Assembly: GCA_041751095.1 (NCBI GenBank)
Contig: JBGSYC010000215.1
Coordinates: 1-64,000 of the forward strand
Reading direction: 5' to 3'
Source of the DNA: JADCRZ01 sp041751095
GTDB lineage: Bacteria > Bacteroidota > Bacteroidia > Chitinophagales > Chitinophagaceae
DNA: 64,000 bases
Of the stretch, positions 44,854 to 54,261 are shown piece after piece. Within the stretch, counting starts at the first letter, position 1. Each line of letters opens with the position of its first letter. A program made the translations under genes and the position numbers. The notes beneath the pieces are model-generated. The model saw only the letters and a program-made list of their open reading frames with translations, was not told the origin of the DNA and made no database searches.

Positions 44854-45717
44854 ATGATGAACCGGAAACTGAGCCTGCTGCTCGCGATGACAATCATATC
44901 ACTGTTGACAAGTGCCCAGGATGTTCTCCCAGGATTCACCATTATCCATAAAGGAAATGACCGCATTGTAGTAAGCTGGACAAACCCCTATGGTACCAGG
45001 ATAAGGCAGCTAAGCATTCAAAGGTCTTTTGACAGCATTAAAAATTATAAAACCATCCTTACCGTACCCGATCCCACTCCTCCTCAAAATGGTTATGTAG
45101 ACACGAAAGCAACGACTAACCATATGTTTTACAGGATATATATTCTGCTGGATAGTGGCAAATACCTGTTTAGTGCTGTTAAGCGCCCTGCGCCGGATAC
45201 AGCCCAGACAGCCTGGGAAGGCCAAACCATAGAAAGCCGTTCTTTGACCAGCGAGGAACTGGAAGAGCAAAAAAAAATGATCAGGAAAGGGAGTAATGAC
45301 AGGATGATCATTCTAAAGAAAAACAACCTTCTGATAGGTGTTATCGGTGACAGCTACCTTAAACGTTTCAGGGATTCGGTGGCCTATAACACGAAAGACA
45401 CCTTGTTTTTGAAGTCAGGTGATACGCTTCTAATCAGGCCATATATCGCTAAGGAATATTTTCAACCTTCCCGCTATGTTTTTACGGAGAGAGAGGGAAA
45501 TATCAGAATATCCCTCCCCGAAGCTTCTACAAAGAAATATTCAGTAAAGTTTTTTGAAGAAAACAATACGGAGGTCTTTGAAATAAAACACATCCAGGAA
45601 CCCTTTTTAATTGTTGACAAAACAAATTTTATTCATTCCGGATGGTTCAGCTTTGAGCTTTATGAAGATGGGAAGTTAAAAGAAAAGCACAGGCTGTTTG
45701 TGCCGAAGGATTTTTAA
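44854..45717 (+). CDS. secreted protein with fibronectin-like region, unknown function
   Basis: The 287-residue protein starts with a signal peptide (MMNRKLSLLLAMTIISLLTSAQ). Residues 25-105 resemble a fibronectin-III-like sandwich (RIVVSWTNPYGTRIRQLSIQ, then NHMFYRIYILLDSGKYLFS). A second beta-rich part follows with repeated Lys/Glu pairs. There is no catalytic motif I recognise. The likely location is the periplasm or outer surface. It is convergent with lipB, 17 bases away. Confidence 0.75.
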   Translation: MMNRKLSLLLAMTIISLLTSAQDVLPGFTIIHKGNDRIVVSWTNPYGTRIRQLSIQRSFDSIKNYKTILTVPDPTPPQNGYVDTKATTNHMFYRIYILLDSGKYLFSAVKRPAPDTAQTAWEGQTIESRSLTSEELEEQKKMIRKGSNDRMIILKKNNLLIGVIGDSYLKRFRDSVAYNTKDTLFLKSGDTLLIRPYIAKEYFQPSRYVFTEREGNIRISLPEASTKKYSVKFFEENNTEVFEIKHIQEPFLIVDKTNFIHSGWFSFELYEDGKLKEKHRLFVPKDF

Positions 45718-45734
45718 TGTGTTTTTCAGTAATC

Positions 45735-46472
45735 TTAATGAATCAACTGCACATCGAAAACCCTTTCGAAATTTGCCTTTACATGCTGCTTTACTTCCTG
45801 TATTGGCACTTCAACGCCCAACTCCTTTTGAAGGGACGTTACCTGTTTGCCACGTATGCCGCATGGAATAATCTGTTTAAAATAACCAAGGTTTGTGTTT
45901 ACGTTGAAAGCAAAGCCATGCATCGTAATCCAGCGGCTGCAGCGAACGCCTAAAGCGCAAATTTTTCTTTCTCTGCCGGTAACCTCCGGATCGAGCCAGA
46001 CACCCGTTTCTCCGGCCGACCGGCCTCCTTTCAATCCGTATGCGGCCAAAGTTAAAATAATGACCTCTTCGAGGTCTCGGAGATATTTTCCGATATCCGT
46101 ATAAAACTTTTCAAGATCAATGACAGGATAGCCCACTAACTGCCCCGGTCCGTGAAAGGTGATATCACCCCCCCTGTTGGTATTAAAGTATGCAATACCT
46201 TCCTGCTGCATCTGTTCTTTCGTGATGAGCATATTTTCAACATGACCGCTTTTGCCAAGCGTATAAACGGGCGGATGTTCCAGCAGGAGAAGGTAATTGA
46301 CAGTGGAAGAAATGGCTCCGGGTTCCGGAGGCCACTCTGCTACCCCCGCTTGCTGCTTTGCCCGGCGGGCTTCCGATTTAATGCTAATGTTTTCCTGGAG
46401 TAGCTTTTCCTGGTATTGCCATGCAGACTCGTAATCAATTACATCAAGGTCGCGGAAGAATACATTTTGCAT
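45735..46472 (-). CDS. lipB: octanoyltransferase LipB
   Basis: LipB moves octanoate from octanoyl-ACP to lipoyl domains of 2-oxoacid dehydrogenases. The 245 residues show the substrate-binding RGGDITFHGPGQLVGYPVID, then the catalytic Lys in RKICALGVRCSRWITMHG and the catalytic Cys in IIPCGI. The N-terminal LLLLEHPPVYTLGKSG is typical. A loop rich in Ala, Lys and Pro (about 31-55) is longer than in E. coli. It starts at ATG 46472, divergent from the rluD gene. Confidence 0.95.
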   Translation of the reverse strand: MQNVFFRDLDVIDYESAWQYQEKLLQENISIKSEARRAKQQAGVAEWPPEPGAISSTVNYLLLLEHPPVYTLGKSGHVENMLITKEQMQQEGIAYFNTNRGGDITFHGPGQLVGYPVIDLEKFYTDIGKYLRDLEEVIILTLAAYGLKGGRSAGETGVWLDPEVTGRERKICALGVRCSRWITMHGFAFNVNTNLGYFKQIIPCGIRGKQVTSLQKELGVEVPIQEVKQHVKANFERVFDVQLIH

Positions 46473-46523
46473 AGCTGCAATTTATTTCTTTATTGCCAGA
46501 CTGACCAGTTGTACTGACTTCCT

Positions 46524-46531
46524 TATTTTTG
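46524..46531 (+). promoter_or_regulatory. candidate -7 box for the rluD-like gene
   Basis: TATTTTTG matches TAnnTTTG and ends 13 bases before the ATG at 46545. Confidence 0.4.
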
Positions 46532-46544
46532 CATAAAGTGCAAT

Positions 46545-47603
46545 ATGATCGATGACCTGGCCATAGAAGAACCCGGGCAACCCGAAGAGACGGAGGAATT
46601 ATACGAGCTTATGACTATGGTTGTAGATAAAGGCCAGGAACCCCTCAGGATAGACAAATTTTTAGTTGCCAGAACAGAGAACGCAACCCGGAATAAAGTA
46701 CAAAAAGCCATTGAGACCGGACAGGTGCTTGTAAATCACAAACCAGTACAGTCAAATTACAAGATCCGGCCGCTCGACGAAATCATCGTTTATTCTCACA
46801 GGGAGTCACGCGGAGAAGAGATCGTACCCGAAAAACTTTCTTTGGATATCGTCTATGAAGACACGGAACTGATGGTCATCAACAAACCGGCAGGGATGGT
46901 GGTTCATCCCGGTTGCGGAAATTACTCAGGAACACTGATAAACGGCGTGGCCTATCACCTGTTGCAAAATCATCCGGGGCTTACTGAAGAATCTCTTCCC
47001 AGGTTTGGCCTGGTTCACCGGATCGACAAAAATACAAGCGGTTTAATGGTACTTGCAAAGACCGGGGTTGCCGCTACTGCTCTGGCCAAACAATTTTTTG
47101 ATCATACCGTCATCCGAAGGTACCATGCTTTGGTATGGGGAGATGTGAAGGACGATTACGGTTCGGTTATTGCCCATATAGGCCGTCACCGGAAAACACG
47201 CAAGCTCTTTGATGCATACCCGGAAGGAGAATTTGGCAAAATAGCGGTTACCCATTACCGTGTGCTTGAACGGTCGGGGTACGTCACTTTAGTAGAATGC
47301 CGGCTTGAAACCGGCCGTACGCACCAGATCAGGGTGCACATGCAGCACATTGGGCACCCGCTTTTTAATGATGATACCTATGGCGGCGACAGGATCGTCA
47401 AAGGAACTGTTTACACGAAATACAAACAGTTTGTGGACAATTGTTTTAACATCTGCAAACGCCAGGCTTTGCATGCAAAAACGATCGGTTTCATTCATCC
47501 GTCAACCAGGCAGGAGGTAATATTCGATAGTGAACTGGCTGATGACATAAAGGAGGTGATTGATAAATGGAGAGGTTATGTGAAAGCGAAAAATGTAGAT
47601 TGA
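46545..47603 (+). CDS. rluD: RluA/RluD-family 23S rRNA pseudouridine synthase
   Basis: The 352-residue enzyme isomerises uridine to pseudouridine in rRNA. An S4-type RNA-binding domain covers about 22-90 (LRIDKFLVARTENATRNKVQ). The catalytic domain carries the Asp motif in GLVHRIDKNTSGLMVLAKTG. ETGRTHQIRVHMQHIGHPL is the RluA-family C-terminal signature. RluD is the nearest match by length and S4 domain, but RluC/RluA relatives cannot be ruled out by eye. It is the first gene after the divergent lipB. Confidence 0.93.
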   Translation: MIDDLAIEEPGQPEETEELYELMTMVVDKGQEPLRIDKFLVARTENATRNKVQKAIETGQVLVNHKPVQSNYKIRPLDEIIVYSHRESRGEEIVPEKLSLDIVYEDTELMVINKPAGMVVHPGCGNYSGTLINGVAYHLLQNHPGLTEESLPRFGLVHRIDKNTSGLMVLAKTGVAATALAKQFFDHTVIRRYHALVWGDVKDDYGSVIAHIGRHRKTRKLFDAYPEGEFGKIAVTHYRVLERSGYVTLVECRLETGRTHQIRVHMQHIGHPLFNDDTYGGDRIVKGTVYTKYKQFVDNCFNICKRQALHAKTIGFIHPSTRQEVIFDSELADDIKEVIDKWRGYVKAKNVD

Positions 47604-47634
47604 AGTGTAAAAAGGCAGAAATTTCGAATTCCCT

Positions 47635-48588
47635 TCACCGGTTAAAGTCAAATAGTGTTGCCGTAAAAAACCCTTTTTCCCTCTTTTTAAAAAGTGCGTG
47701 CCAGTCACCGGTATAGCGGATCAGCTTAGGAACCAGGTATTCACCATATTTTTCTATCTGAACCTCCATGTGCACGTCAAAATCGTATACGCCGGCATTA
47801 TAGCTCAGGTCGTAATCACGTGCAACGATTTCCATAGTACCGCTGTCGAACCAGCTTGTCATATGATTGATAACCAGCCGGTCTTTTTCTCCCGTTGTAA
47901 GATCTTCCCTGGCTTTGATCATAAAAATATAGCAATTCTGACCTTTGTAGTCACCCATATCAATAACAAAGTCATACAACCTGGAAACATCCTCATCAAA
48001 AATTGCGATTTTATTTCCTATAAACGGAATACCCGGAATTTTTGATCCCGGGTTAAAGAAAAGCATTTTCAAATGTTCCTTATGTTTTTGAATGCCGCTT
48101 TTGCCTTTAGCGGTCATCGGATCACCCTTTACCCGGTTGGTTTCACCGCAAATTTTCCCTTTCGTAAAAAACAGGCCGGCATACATTTCCGCAGTATAAT
48201 AATTCGGGGTTTTCTCCCGGTCATAGAAATCCCCCGTAGTGGATTCTTCAAGCACTTCCATCGTTCTGCAACCGGCCTTTACCGTCTGCCTGGTTTTACT
48301 TTGAAGAGTAGCTTTGATGACGCCTTTTCTATTGATCATCCGGATGTCGTTAAGGGCGGTATATCCCAAAATGCGGAGGTTTTTAAAGGCTTTGTAGAAA
48401 CTGGTATCCTTCTGAACCCGTTCGATAAAGCTGGCCACGTTAAGATTGTTTCGCACCACAACTTCTTTGAGCGTAATGACCTTGTTTGAAACATTTACCG
48501 AGCTGTCCTGTGAATGGGCCGCACAACAAATCAGTAGCGGGAAACACGCGGATAGGAAAGACCTTAAACAGCAAAGGATTATTTTCAT
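47635..48588 (-). CDS. secreted protein of unknown function
   Basis: The 317-residue product starts at ATG 48588 with a signal peptide (FLSACFPLLICCAAHSQ). The mature part begins VNVSNKVITLKEVVVRNNLN, which resembles a short carboxypeptidase-like or TonB-plug-related start in Bacteroidota proteins, then a long beta-rich region (QNCYIFMIKAREDL, MHVEVQ-like strands). I do not recognise a family. It lies 35 bases behind def and probably shares its transcript. Confidence 0.65.
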   Translation of the reverse strand: MKIILCCLRSFLSACFPLLICCAAHSQDSSVNVSNKVITLKEVVVRNNLNVASFIERVQKDTSFYKAFKNLRILGYTALNDIRMINRKGVIKATLQSKTRQTVKAGCRTMEVLEESTTGDFYDREKTPNYYTAEMYAGLFFTKGKICGETNRVKGDPMTAKGKSGIQKHKEHLKMLFFNPGSKIPGIPFIGNKIAIFDEDVSRLYDFVIDMGDYKGQNCYIFMIKAREDLTTGEKDRLVINHMTSWFDSGTMEIVARDYDLSYNAGVYDFDVHMEVQIEKYGEYLVPKLIRYTGDWHALFKKREKGFFTATLFDFNR

Positions 48589-48623
48589 GTGTACTTGTTG
48601 ATCATTAACGGACCGGCCGCTCC

Positions 48624-49205
48624 TCATTTGGGAAACAGCATACGGTAATCAACCTTTATCCTGCCCCTGGTGATGTCTTCAAGCTTGCCTTTGAGTAACT
48701 TTCGTTTAAGCGGCTTGATATGATCAATAAAGAGCTTTCCGTCTATATGATCGTATTCATGCAATATGATGCGCGCGGTAATCCCGCTGAAGGTGAGCGT
48801 TTGCGGGCTAAAGTTTTCATCAACATATTCGAGCGTCACTTTCTCAGAGCGGTAAACATCTTCACGTATCTTGGGAATACTAAGACAGCCTTCATTATAA
48901 ACCCATTCCTGTCCGTCTAAAGCGCTGATATGGGCATTGATAAATACCTGCCGGATCCCGGGTTTATCGGGGTAATCCTTTGGTTCCTCGTCGTCTTCCA
49001 TGTTCGTGAAAATCTGGCTGCTGTCGACAATAAATAAGCGGATACTCCGGTTGATCTGCGGAGCTGCAAGCCCTACCCCATTGCTGTGATACATGGTTTC
49101 CCACATGTCTTCAACAAGTTTAGACAGGCCGGGATAATCAGCGCTGATATCTTCAGCTTTTTTTCTTAAGATAGGATGCCCGTAAGCAACGATTGGTAAT
49201 ATCAT
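48624..49205 (-). CDS. def: peptide deformylase
   Basis: The enzyme removes the N-formyl group from new proteins. The 193-residue sequence has all three motifs: GVGLAAPQ (motif 1), EGCLSIP with the metal-binding Cys (motif 2), and HEYDH with two His ligands and catalytic Glu (motif 3). ATG 49205 (MILPIVAYGHPILRKKA) is the conserved start; the in-frame extension to 49247 is not. A secreted protein gene follows 35 bases downstream. Confidence 0.97.
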   Translation of the reverse strand: MILPIVAYGHPILRKKAEDISADYPGLSKLVEDMWETMYHSNGVGLAAPQINRSIRLFIVDSSQIFTNMEDDEEPKDYPDKPGIRQVFINAHISALDGQEWVYNEGCLSIPKIREDVYRSEKVTLEYVDENFSPQTLTFSGITARIILHEYDHIDGKLFIDHIKPLKRKLLKGKLEDITRGRIKVDYRMLFPK

Positions 49206-49374
49206 AATTATATATCTTCCGGGCCGGCCTGATAAATGGCAGGGCACTTCAAATGGATGAGGTGCAAATTTAATCTTTGTAATTCACAATTCCTGTGGTG
49301 ATGCGGCTTTAATGGTTGCACTATTGCCAGCCCATGCGATGGCCTGAAAGTGTTTACCGGCAATCAGCGTATCA

Positions 49375-49791
49375 TCAGGAAAAGTTATGCTGCAGGTATT
49401 CCTGGAGGATGATCGTGGCGGCTATTTCGTCGATCAGCGCTTTATTACGCCTGTCTTTCTTTTTCATTCCACTTTGAACCATACTCTGAACAGCAAGCCT
49501 CGAAGTGTATCTTTCGTCAACTTTCTTTACGGGTATCCCCGGGAAATTTTTTTCCAGTTCCTTAACACACTGCACCACCAGGGGGGTGGCATGCGTTTCC
49601 GAGTCATCGAGGTTCCGGGGTTCACCGATAATGATCAGCTCAACGGGTTCATGAAGAAAATAATTTTTCAGAAAGGATATAAGGTCTTTGGAATGTACCG
49701 TTGTTAATCCACTGGCAATGATCTTTAACGGATCAGTGACGGCGATGCCGGTTCGCTTAAGTCCATAATCTATTGCAAGAATCCTGGGCAA
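49375..49791 (-). CDS. ruvX: RuvX/YqgF-type putative Holliday junction resolvase
   Basis: The 138-residue protein fits the YqgF family, implicated in pre-16S rRNA processing and, by fold, in junction resolution. The first strand RILAIDYGLKRTGIAVTD carries the catalytic Asp, IIIGEPRN the Glu region, and VDERYTS the conserved motif; a final Asp is in LIDEIAATIIL. I choose TTG 49791 as start because it places the catalytic strand at the normal distance (xPRILAIDYG); upstream in-frame residues to 49881 are Cys-rich and unlike the family. Confidence 0.9.
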   Translation of the reverse strand: MPRILAIDYGLKRTGIAVTDPLKIIASGLTTVHSKDLISFLKNYFLHEPVELIIIGEPRNLDDSETHATPLVVQCVKELEKNFPGIPVKKVDERYTSRLAVQSMVQSGMKKKDRRNKALIDEIAATIILQEYLQHNFS

Positions 49792-50034
49792 AACAGGTAA
49801 GCATTTAGAGCACGAAGTACGAACTTTTATGCGAGAAACAAGAATGGCATCATGTAACAGCGCAGCGTGATCATTGATCACCTACGCTAACATTTTCAGC
49901 CATCTTTCAAGGTGAGCGCTTATAGGTCACGTAAAGCTTCACCCTTTAGGCTCTCCCCCATGACAAGCACCCGTGCCGATGCAGATAAACAATGACGGCG
50001 GAAGATTTCAAAATGCACCCTGGATATTTGTGCC

Positions 50035-50916
50035 TTATGCGTAAACCAGGTCGGTGATCACAAATAAAGAAAAGACAACGCTGGCAATTCCATTTGTTGT
50101 CATGAAAGCAAGATTCACCCGGCTCAAATCATTTGGTTTCACGATGGAATGCTGATAGATAAGCATCGCGGCAAACACTGCTGCCCCTGCCCAATACCAT
50201 AAGCTCCAAAACCCGGTATATGTTCCGGCATAAACAATGCAGCCTATGCTAAGGAGATGAAGGAACGATGAAGTGTGTAACGCTTTTCGTTTGCCAAGCC
50301 ACGCCGGCAGGGAACGCAGTTGCTGTGACCTGTCAAAATCAATGTCCTGCAATGCATAAATGATATCAAACCCCGACACCCAGAAGATTACCGACAGGGA
50401 AAATAAGACCGGCAGTAAAGCGAATTGCCCGGTAACGGCGAGGTATGCACCTATCGGCGCAAGTGATAATCCTATCCCCAAAACAAAATGACACAGAGCG
50501 GTAAACCTTTTGGTGTAACTATAAAACAATATTACAAACAAGGCTACGGGAGAAAGATAGAAACAGAGGGGATTGATAAACCGGGTAGTGATTATGAACG
50601 CAACGGCATTAACAATTACGAAAAGAAGTGCATGCCTGGCAGGTATTATGCCTGCAGGTATTTCCCGGACAGACGTGCGGGGATTCAAAGCGTCGTAATG
50701 TTTATCCAGCCACCTGTTAAACGCCATAGCAGCACTTCTGGCAAACACCATGCAAAGCACTACGCACAGCAGCAGTTGCCATAACGGTTTACTCGTTGAA
50801 AGTTCATGGTTCTGTAACGTCTTCCCACCCAGAAAAAAACCTATCAATGCAAAGGGTAACGCAAAAATGGTATGGGAAAATTTTACCAGCGAAAAATAAT
50901 TTCTGATGCTTGCCAA
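50035..50916 (-). CDS. UbiA-family prenyltransferase
   Basis: The 293-residue membrane enzyme has about nine helices and two Asp-rich motifs. The first reads NRWLDKHYDALNPRT, the prenyl-diphosphate Mg site, and the second DIIYALQDIDFDR. SREIPAG-like residues (TSVREIPAGIIP) follow the first. This is the UbiA pattern, and in Bacteroidota such a protein may act in menaquinone synthesis by the futalosine route (MqnP) or as a 4-hydroxybenzoate prenyltransferase. No men or mqn genes lie next to it. The trmH-type gene is 45 bases upstream. Confidence 0.87.
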   Translation of the reverse strand: MASIRNYFSLVKFSHTIFALPFALIGFFLGGKTLQNHELSTSKPLWQLLLCVVLCMVFARSAAMAFNRWLDKHYDALNPRTSVREIPAGIIPARHALLFVIVNAVAFIITTRFINPLCFYLSPVALFVILFYSYTKRFTALCHFVLGIGLSLAPIGAYLAVTGQFALLPVLFSLSVIFWVSGFDIIYALQDIDFDRSQQLRSLPAWLGKRKALHTSSFLHLLSIGCIVYAGTYTGFWSLWYWAGAAVFAAMLIYQHSIVKPNDLSRVNLAFMTTNGIASVVFSLFVITDLVYA

Positions 50917-50961
50917 CTTTAAACGTTTTTGTTTTTACCGGTGATATGGGTGCGAACCCTA

Positions 50962-51492
50962 TTAGATGATGCGGTTTCTAACCAGCTCCCACAAAACAAT
51001 CCCTGCTGCAACCGAGATATTCAGTGAATGCTTCATTCCAAATTGCGGAATTTCAATACAACCTTCGCATAACTTTAATGTTTCATTGCTTACCCCTTCA
51101 ACTTCATTGCCAAAAACGACAGCTATTTTTGGGCTCTTTATCGACGAGGCATGTTGAAGAGATATAGCGTTTTCAGCCTGTTCAACCGCGTAGATAGTAC
51201 ACCCGCTTTCCTTTAACAAATGAATGGCCTCCGATGTTGAAGGAAAATATTTCCAACTGACAGTCTCGGTAGCTCCCAGCGCGGTTTTATTGATATCCCT
51301 GTGGGGAGGCTGCGGAGTAAAGCCACATAAATATATACCATCAACGAGAAATGCATCAGCGGTCCGGAACACGCTGCCCACATTATGCATACTGCGTATA
51401 TTATCCATTATCAGCGTTACCGGTAATTTGTCTGATCTCCGGAAGTCTTCAACCGACTTCCGGTGAAGTTCATCCATACTTAGCTTTCGCAT
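50962..51492 (-). CDS. TrmH/SpoU-family RNA methyltransferase
   Basis: The 176-residue protein fits the SPOUT group that 2'-O-methylates tRNA or rRNA with S-adenosylmethionine. The three motifs are visible: DNIRSMHNVGSVFRTADAF (motif 1), KIAVVFGNEVEGVS (motif 2), and IPQFGMKHSLNISVAAGIVL (motif 3), which forms the trefoil knot. The length is that of the short TrmH/TrmL group without an extra RNA-binding domain. The mutS gene runs divergently, its start 129 bases away. Confidence 0.9.
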   Translation of the reverse strand: MRKLSMDELHRKSVEDFRRSDKLPVTLIMDNIRSMHNVGSVFRTADAFLVDGIYLCGFTPQPPHRDINKTALGATETVSWKYFPSTSEAIHLLKESGCTIYAVEQAENAISLQHASSIKSPKIAVVFGNEVEGVSNETLKLCEGCIEIPQFGMKHSLNISVAAGIVLWELVRNRII

Positions 51493-51586
51493 CGCCCAAA
51501 GGTAAGGAGGGATTGCAGATTTTAGACTGGCATTGCGGATTCCAGCATGCAGGGTGTAGTTTGCTGCCTGAACCGTTTTTTACACC

Positions 51587-51616
51587 TTTGCGGCAAACGT
51601 CAAAACCTTATTTTTG
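51587..51616 (+). promoter_or_regulatory. promoter of mutS
   Basis: TTTG at 51587-51590 and TATTTTTG at 51609-51616, spaced by 18 bases, fit the Bacteroidota -33/-7 form. The box ends four bases before the ATG, so the message may be leaderless. Confidence 0.6.
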
Positions 51617-51620
51617 TTAC

Positions 51621-54218
51621 ATGTCAAAGAGCAGTGATGATACGCCGATGATGCAGCAGCACCGGGCAATTAAAACCAGGTACCCCGATGCTTTACTGCT
51701 TTTTCGTGTAGGCGATTTTTATGAAACCTTTGGGCAGGACGCGGTCGTTACATCCCAGGTTCTTGGCATTACCCTCACCAAAAGAAACAATGGCGCTGCC
51801 GTTTCCACCGACCTCGCTGGATTTCCGCATCATGCGCTGGACACGTATTTACACAAACTCGTGAAGGCAGGTTACCGGGTAGCCGTTTGCGACCAGCTTG
51901 AAGACCCGAAGCTGGCAAAAGGGGTAGTTAAGCGGGGAGTTACAGAAATGGTAACTCCGGGCACCACAACAAATGATAAACTTCTTGATGTAAACACCAA
52001 TAATTTCCTGGGAAGCATACATTTTCATAATGACCTGTTCGGCATTGCCTTCCTTGATATTTCCACCGGCGAATTCCTGGTTGCGGAAGGCGACAGGGAG
52101 TATGCCGATAAGCTATTGCAGGGTTTTAAGCCGTCAGAAGTGATCTTCCAGCGCCATAAACAGAAACAATTTAAAGAACTGTTCGGAAGCAAATTCTATA
52201 CATATACCCTTGATGAATGGATTTACAATGATGTATATGCGCAGGAAACACTGCTGAAACACTTCATGACACATTCTCTGAAAGGTTTTGGCGTGGAAAT
52301 GCTCACGGGTGGACTGATTGCTGCGGGTGCTATACTGCACTACCTTAAAGATACCGAACACCCTAACCTGCAGCATATTGTAAGTATGCAGCGGATAGAT
52401 AAGGATGATTTTTTATGGATGGACCGTTTTACTATCCGGAACCTCGAGTTGCTGGGAAGCGGGCAGGAAGAAGGTAAAACTTTGTTGAAGGTTCTTGACA
52501 ACACCGTGTCCCCGATGGGTTCACGGCTGCTAAAACGCTGGATCGTTTTCCCTTTAAAAGATATGCTGAAAATTGATGAGCGGCTCGACCTGGTAGAGTA
52601 CTTCATCAAAGACGTTGATAACCGGAGTAAAATATCCCAGCTAATCAGGTCGTGCGGAGACATTGAACGGCTGGTAAGCAAGATCCCGGTAAAAAAAATC
52701 AACCCCAGAGAAGTATTACAGATCAGCAGGGGCTTGAAGCAGGCAGACATTATCCGGAATATATGCGCGGCCTCGGAAAACGAATACCTGAAAAGATTGG
52801 GCGACGCACTTAATCCATGCCATTACATTGCGGAAAAAATCAGCAGGGAGATCATCGAAAACCCGCCTGCCACAGCGTCAAAAGGCGGAATGATATCGGA
52901 GGGTGTGGATGAGCAGCTTGATGAGCTTAGGAAAATCGCTTCCGGCGGAAAAGAATTCCTTATCAGGTTACAGCAAAAGGAAGCTGAACTAACCGGCATA
53001 CCTTCGTTGAAGATCTCTTTCAACCATGTGTTCGGGTACTTCCTTGAAGTAACGAACTCGCATAAGCATAAGGTGCCGGCCACGTGGATAAGAAAGCAGA
53101 CACTCGCCAATGCAGAACGATACGTCACAAGCGAATTAAAAGAATACGAAGAAAAGATCACGGGAGCGGAAGAAAAGATCCTCGGAACTGAACTGAAGCT
53201 TTTTGAAAGTCTGCTCAATGAGTTACAGGATTACCTGGCTCCTATTCAGACAAATGGAAACATTCTCGCGATACTCGATTGCCTTTTGTGTTTTGCAAAC
53301 AATGCCATTCGTCATAATTGCAAACGGCCGCAGCTTCATGAAGGAGATGAAATTATCCTGAAAGAGGCGCGCCATCCGGTGATCGAGCGGAACCTTACCC
53401 CGGGGGAAACCTATATCGCCAACGACATCGAGCTCAACAAAACAACACAGCAGATCATCATATTAACCGGACCGAATATGAGCGGGAAGAGTGCATTGCT
53501 GAGGCAGGTGGCACTCATCACCTTAATGGCCCACATGGGTAGTTTTGTGCCTGCCGACGAAGCGAAGATCGCATTGACAGATAAAATTTTTACACGGGTA
53601 GGTGCAAACGATAATCTTAGCGGCGGTGAAAGCACTTTTATGGTGGAAATGAATGAAACCGCCAGTATCATTAACAACCTGACAGAACGAAGCCTTATTC
53701 TTCTTGATGAGATCGGCCGGGGTACTTCAACTTATGACGGGATATCCATTGCGTGGAGCATAGTGGAACACCTGCATAAAACGATGCAGGCGCCCAAAAC
53801 GTTATTCGCTACCCACTACCACGAATTGAATGAACTGGAAAACCAGTTGAGCCGCGTCAGAAACTATCACATCACCAATAAGGAAGCAGGGAACAAGATC
53901 ATATTTCTTCGCAAGCTGGCAAGGGGCGGCAGCACACACAGCTTTGGCATCCATGTTGCAAAGATAGCCGGCATGCCTCCCTCGCTTATCGAGCGCGCAA
54001 ATTCGGTATTGAAACAACTGGAAAAAAAGCATGTTGAAGAAAATGCTGAGGAACCTGTAAAAAGAATTTCAGCGCCAAAACTACAGCTGTCTATTTTTGA
54101 CGCACACTCCCAAACATTTGATGAAATCAGGAAACTGCTTGACGACATAGACATAAACCGCCTTACGCCTGTGGAAGCACTGTTGAAATTGCAGGAAGTA
54201 AAAACCAGGATCAAGTAA
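51621..54218 (+). CDS. mutS: DNA mismatch repair protein MutS
   Basis: MutS recognises mismatches and, with ATP, starts repair. The 865-residue protein starts at ATG 51621 and has the mismatch-binding motif GDFYETFG (Phe33-x-Glu35), connector and lever domains, a clamp region (VTSELKEYEEKITGAEEKI), and the ATPase: Walker A TGPNMSGKSALL, LSGGESTFMVEM, Walker B LILLDEIGRGTSTYDG and ATHYHEL. It ends in the short C-terminal helix region. Frames upstream of 51621 are open but not conserved-looking. A bidirectional terminator follows. Confidence 0.97.
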   Translation: MSKSSDDTPMMQQHRAIKTRYPDALLLFRVGDFYETFGQDAVVTSQVLGITLTKRNNGAAVSTDLAGFPHHALDTYLHKLVKAGYRVAVCDQLEDPKLAKGVVKRGVTEMVTPGTTTNDKLLDVNTNNFLGSIHFHNDLFGIAFLDISTGEFLVAEGDREYADKLLQGFKPSEVIFQRHKQKQFKELFGSKFYTYTLDEWIYNDVYAQETLLKHFMTHSLKGFGVEMLTGGLIAAGAILHYLKDTEHPNLQHIVSMQRIDKDDFLWMDRFTIRNLELLGSGQEEGKTLLKVLDNTVSPMGSRLLKRWIVFPLKDMLKIDERLDLVEYFIKDVDNRSKISQLIRSCGDIERLVSKIPVKKINPREVLQISRGLKQADIIRNICAASENEYLKRLGDALNPCHYIAEKISREIIENPPATASKGGMISEGVDEQLDELRKIASGGKEFLIRLQQKEAELTGIPSLKISFNHVFGYFLEVTNSHKHKVPATWIRKQTLANAERYVTSELKEYEEKITGAEEKILGTELKLFESLLNELQDYLAPIQTNGNILAILDCLLCFANNAIRHNCKRPQLHEGDEIILKEARHPVIERNLTPGETYIANDIELNKTTQQIIILTGPNMSGKSALLRQVALITLMAHMGSFVPADEAKIALTDKIFTRVGANDNLSGGESTFMVEMNETASIINNLTERSLILLDEIGRGTSTYDGISIAWSIVEHLHKTMQAPKTLFATHYHELNELENQLSRVRNYHITNKEAGNKIIFLRKLARGGSTHSFGIHVAKIAGMPPSLIERANSVLKQLEKKHVEENAEEPVKRISAPKLQLSIFDAHSQTFDEIRKLLDDIDINRLTPVEALLKLQEVKTRIK

Positions 54219-54228
54219 AGTCATGTAA

Positions 54229-54253
54229 ACTTCCGGAGCATGGCTCCGGAAGT
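54229..54253. terminator. hairpin terminator after mutS and the outer-membrane barrel gene
   Basis: ACTTCCGGAGC (54229-54239) pairs perfectly with GCTCCGGAAGT (54243-54253) over 11 bases with a three-base loop. No strong T-tract follows, but the stem lies between two convergent genes. Confidence 0.65.
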
Positions 54254-54261
54254 CTGCAAAA

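Noticed and set aside
51351..51620. upstream extension of mutS to 51351
   Set aside because: It runs into the trmH-type gene on the other strand and its residues do not resemble MutS; the promoter lies inside it.
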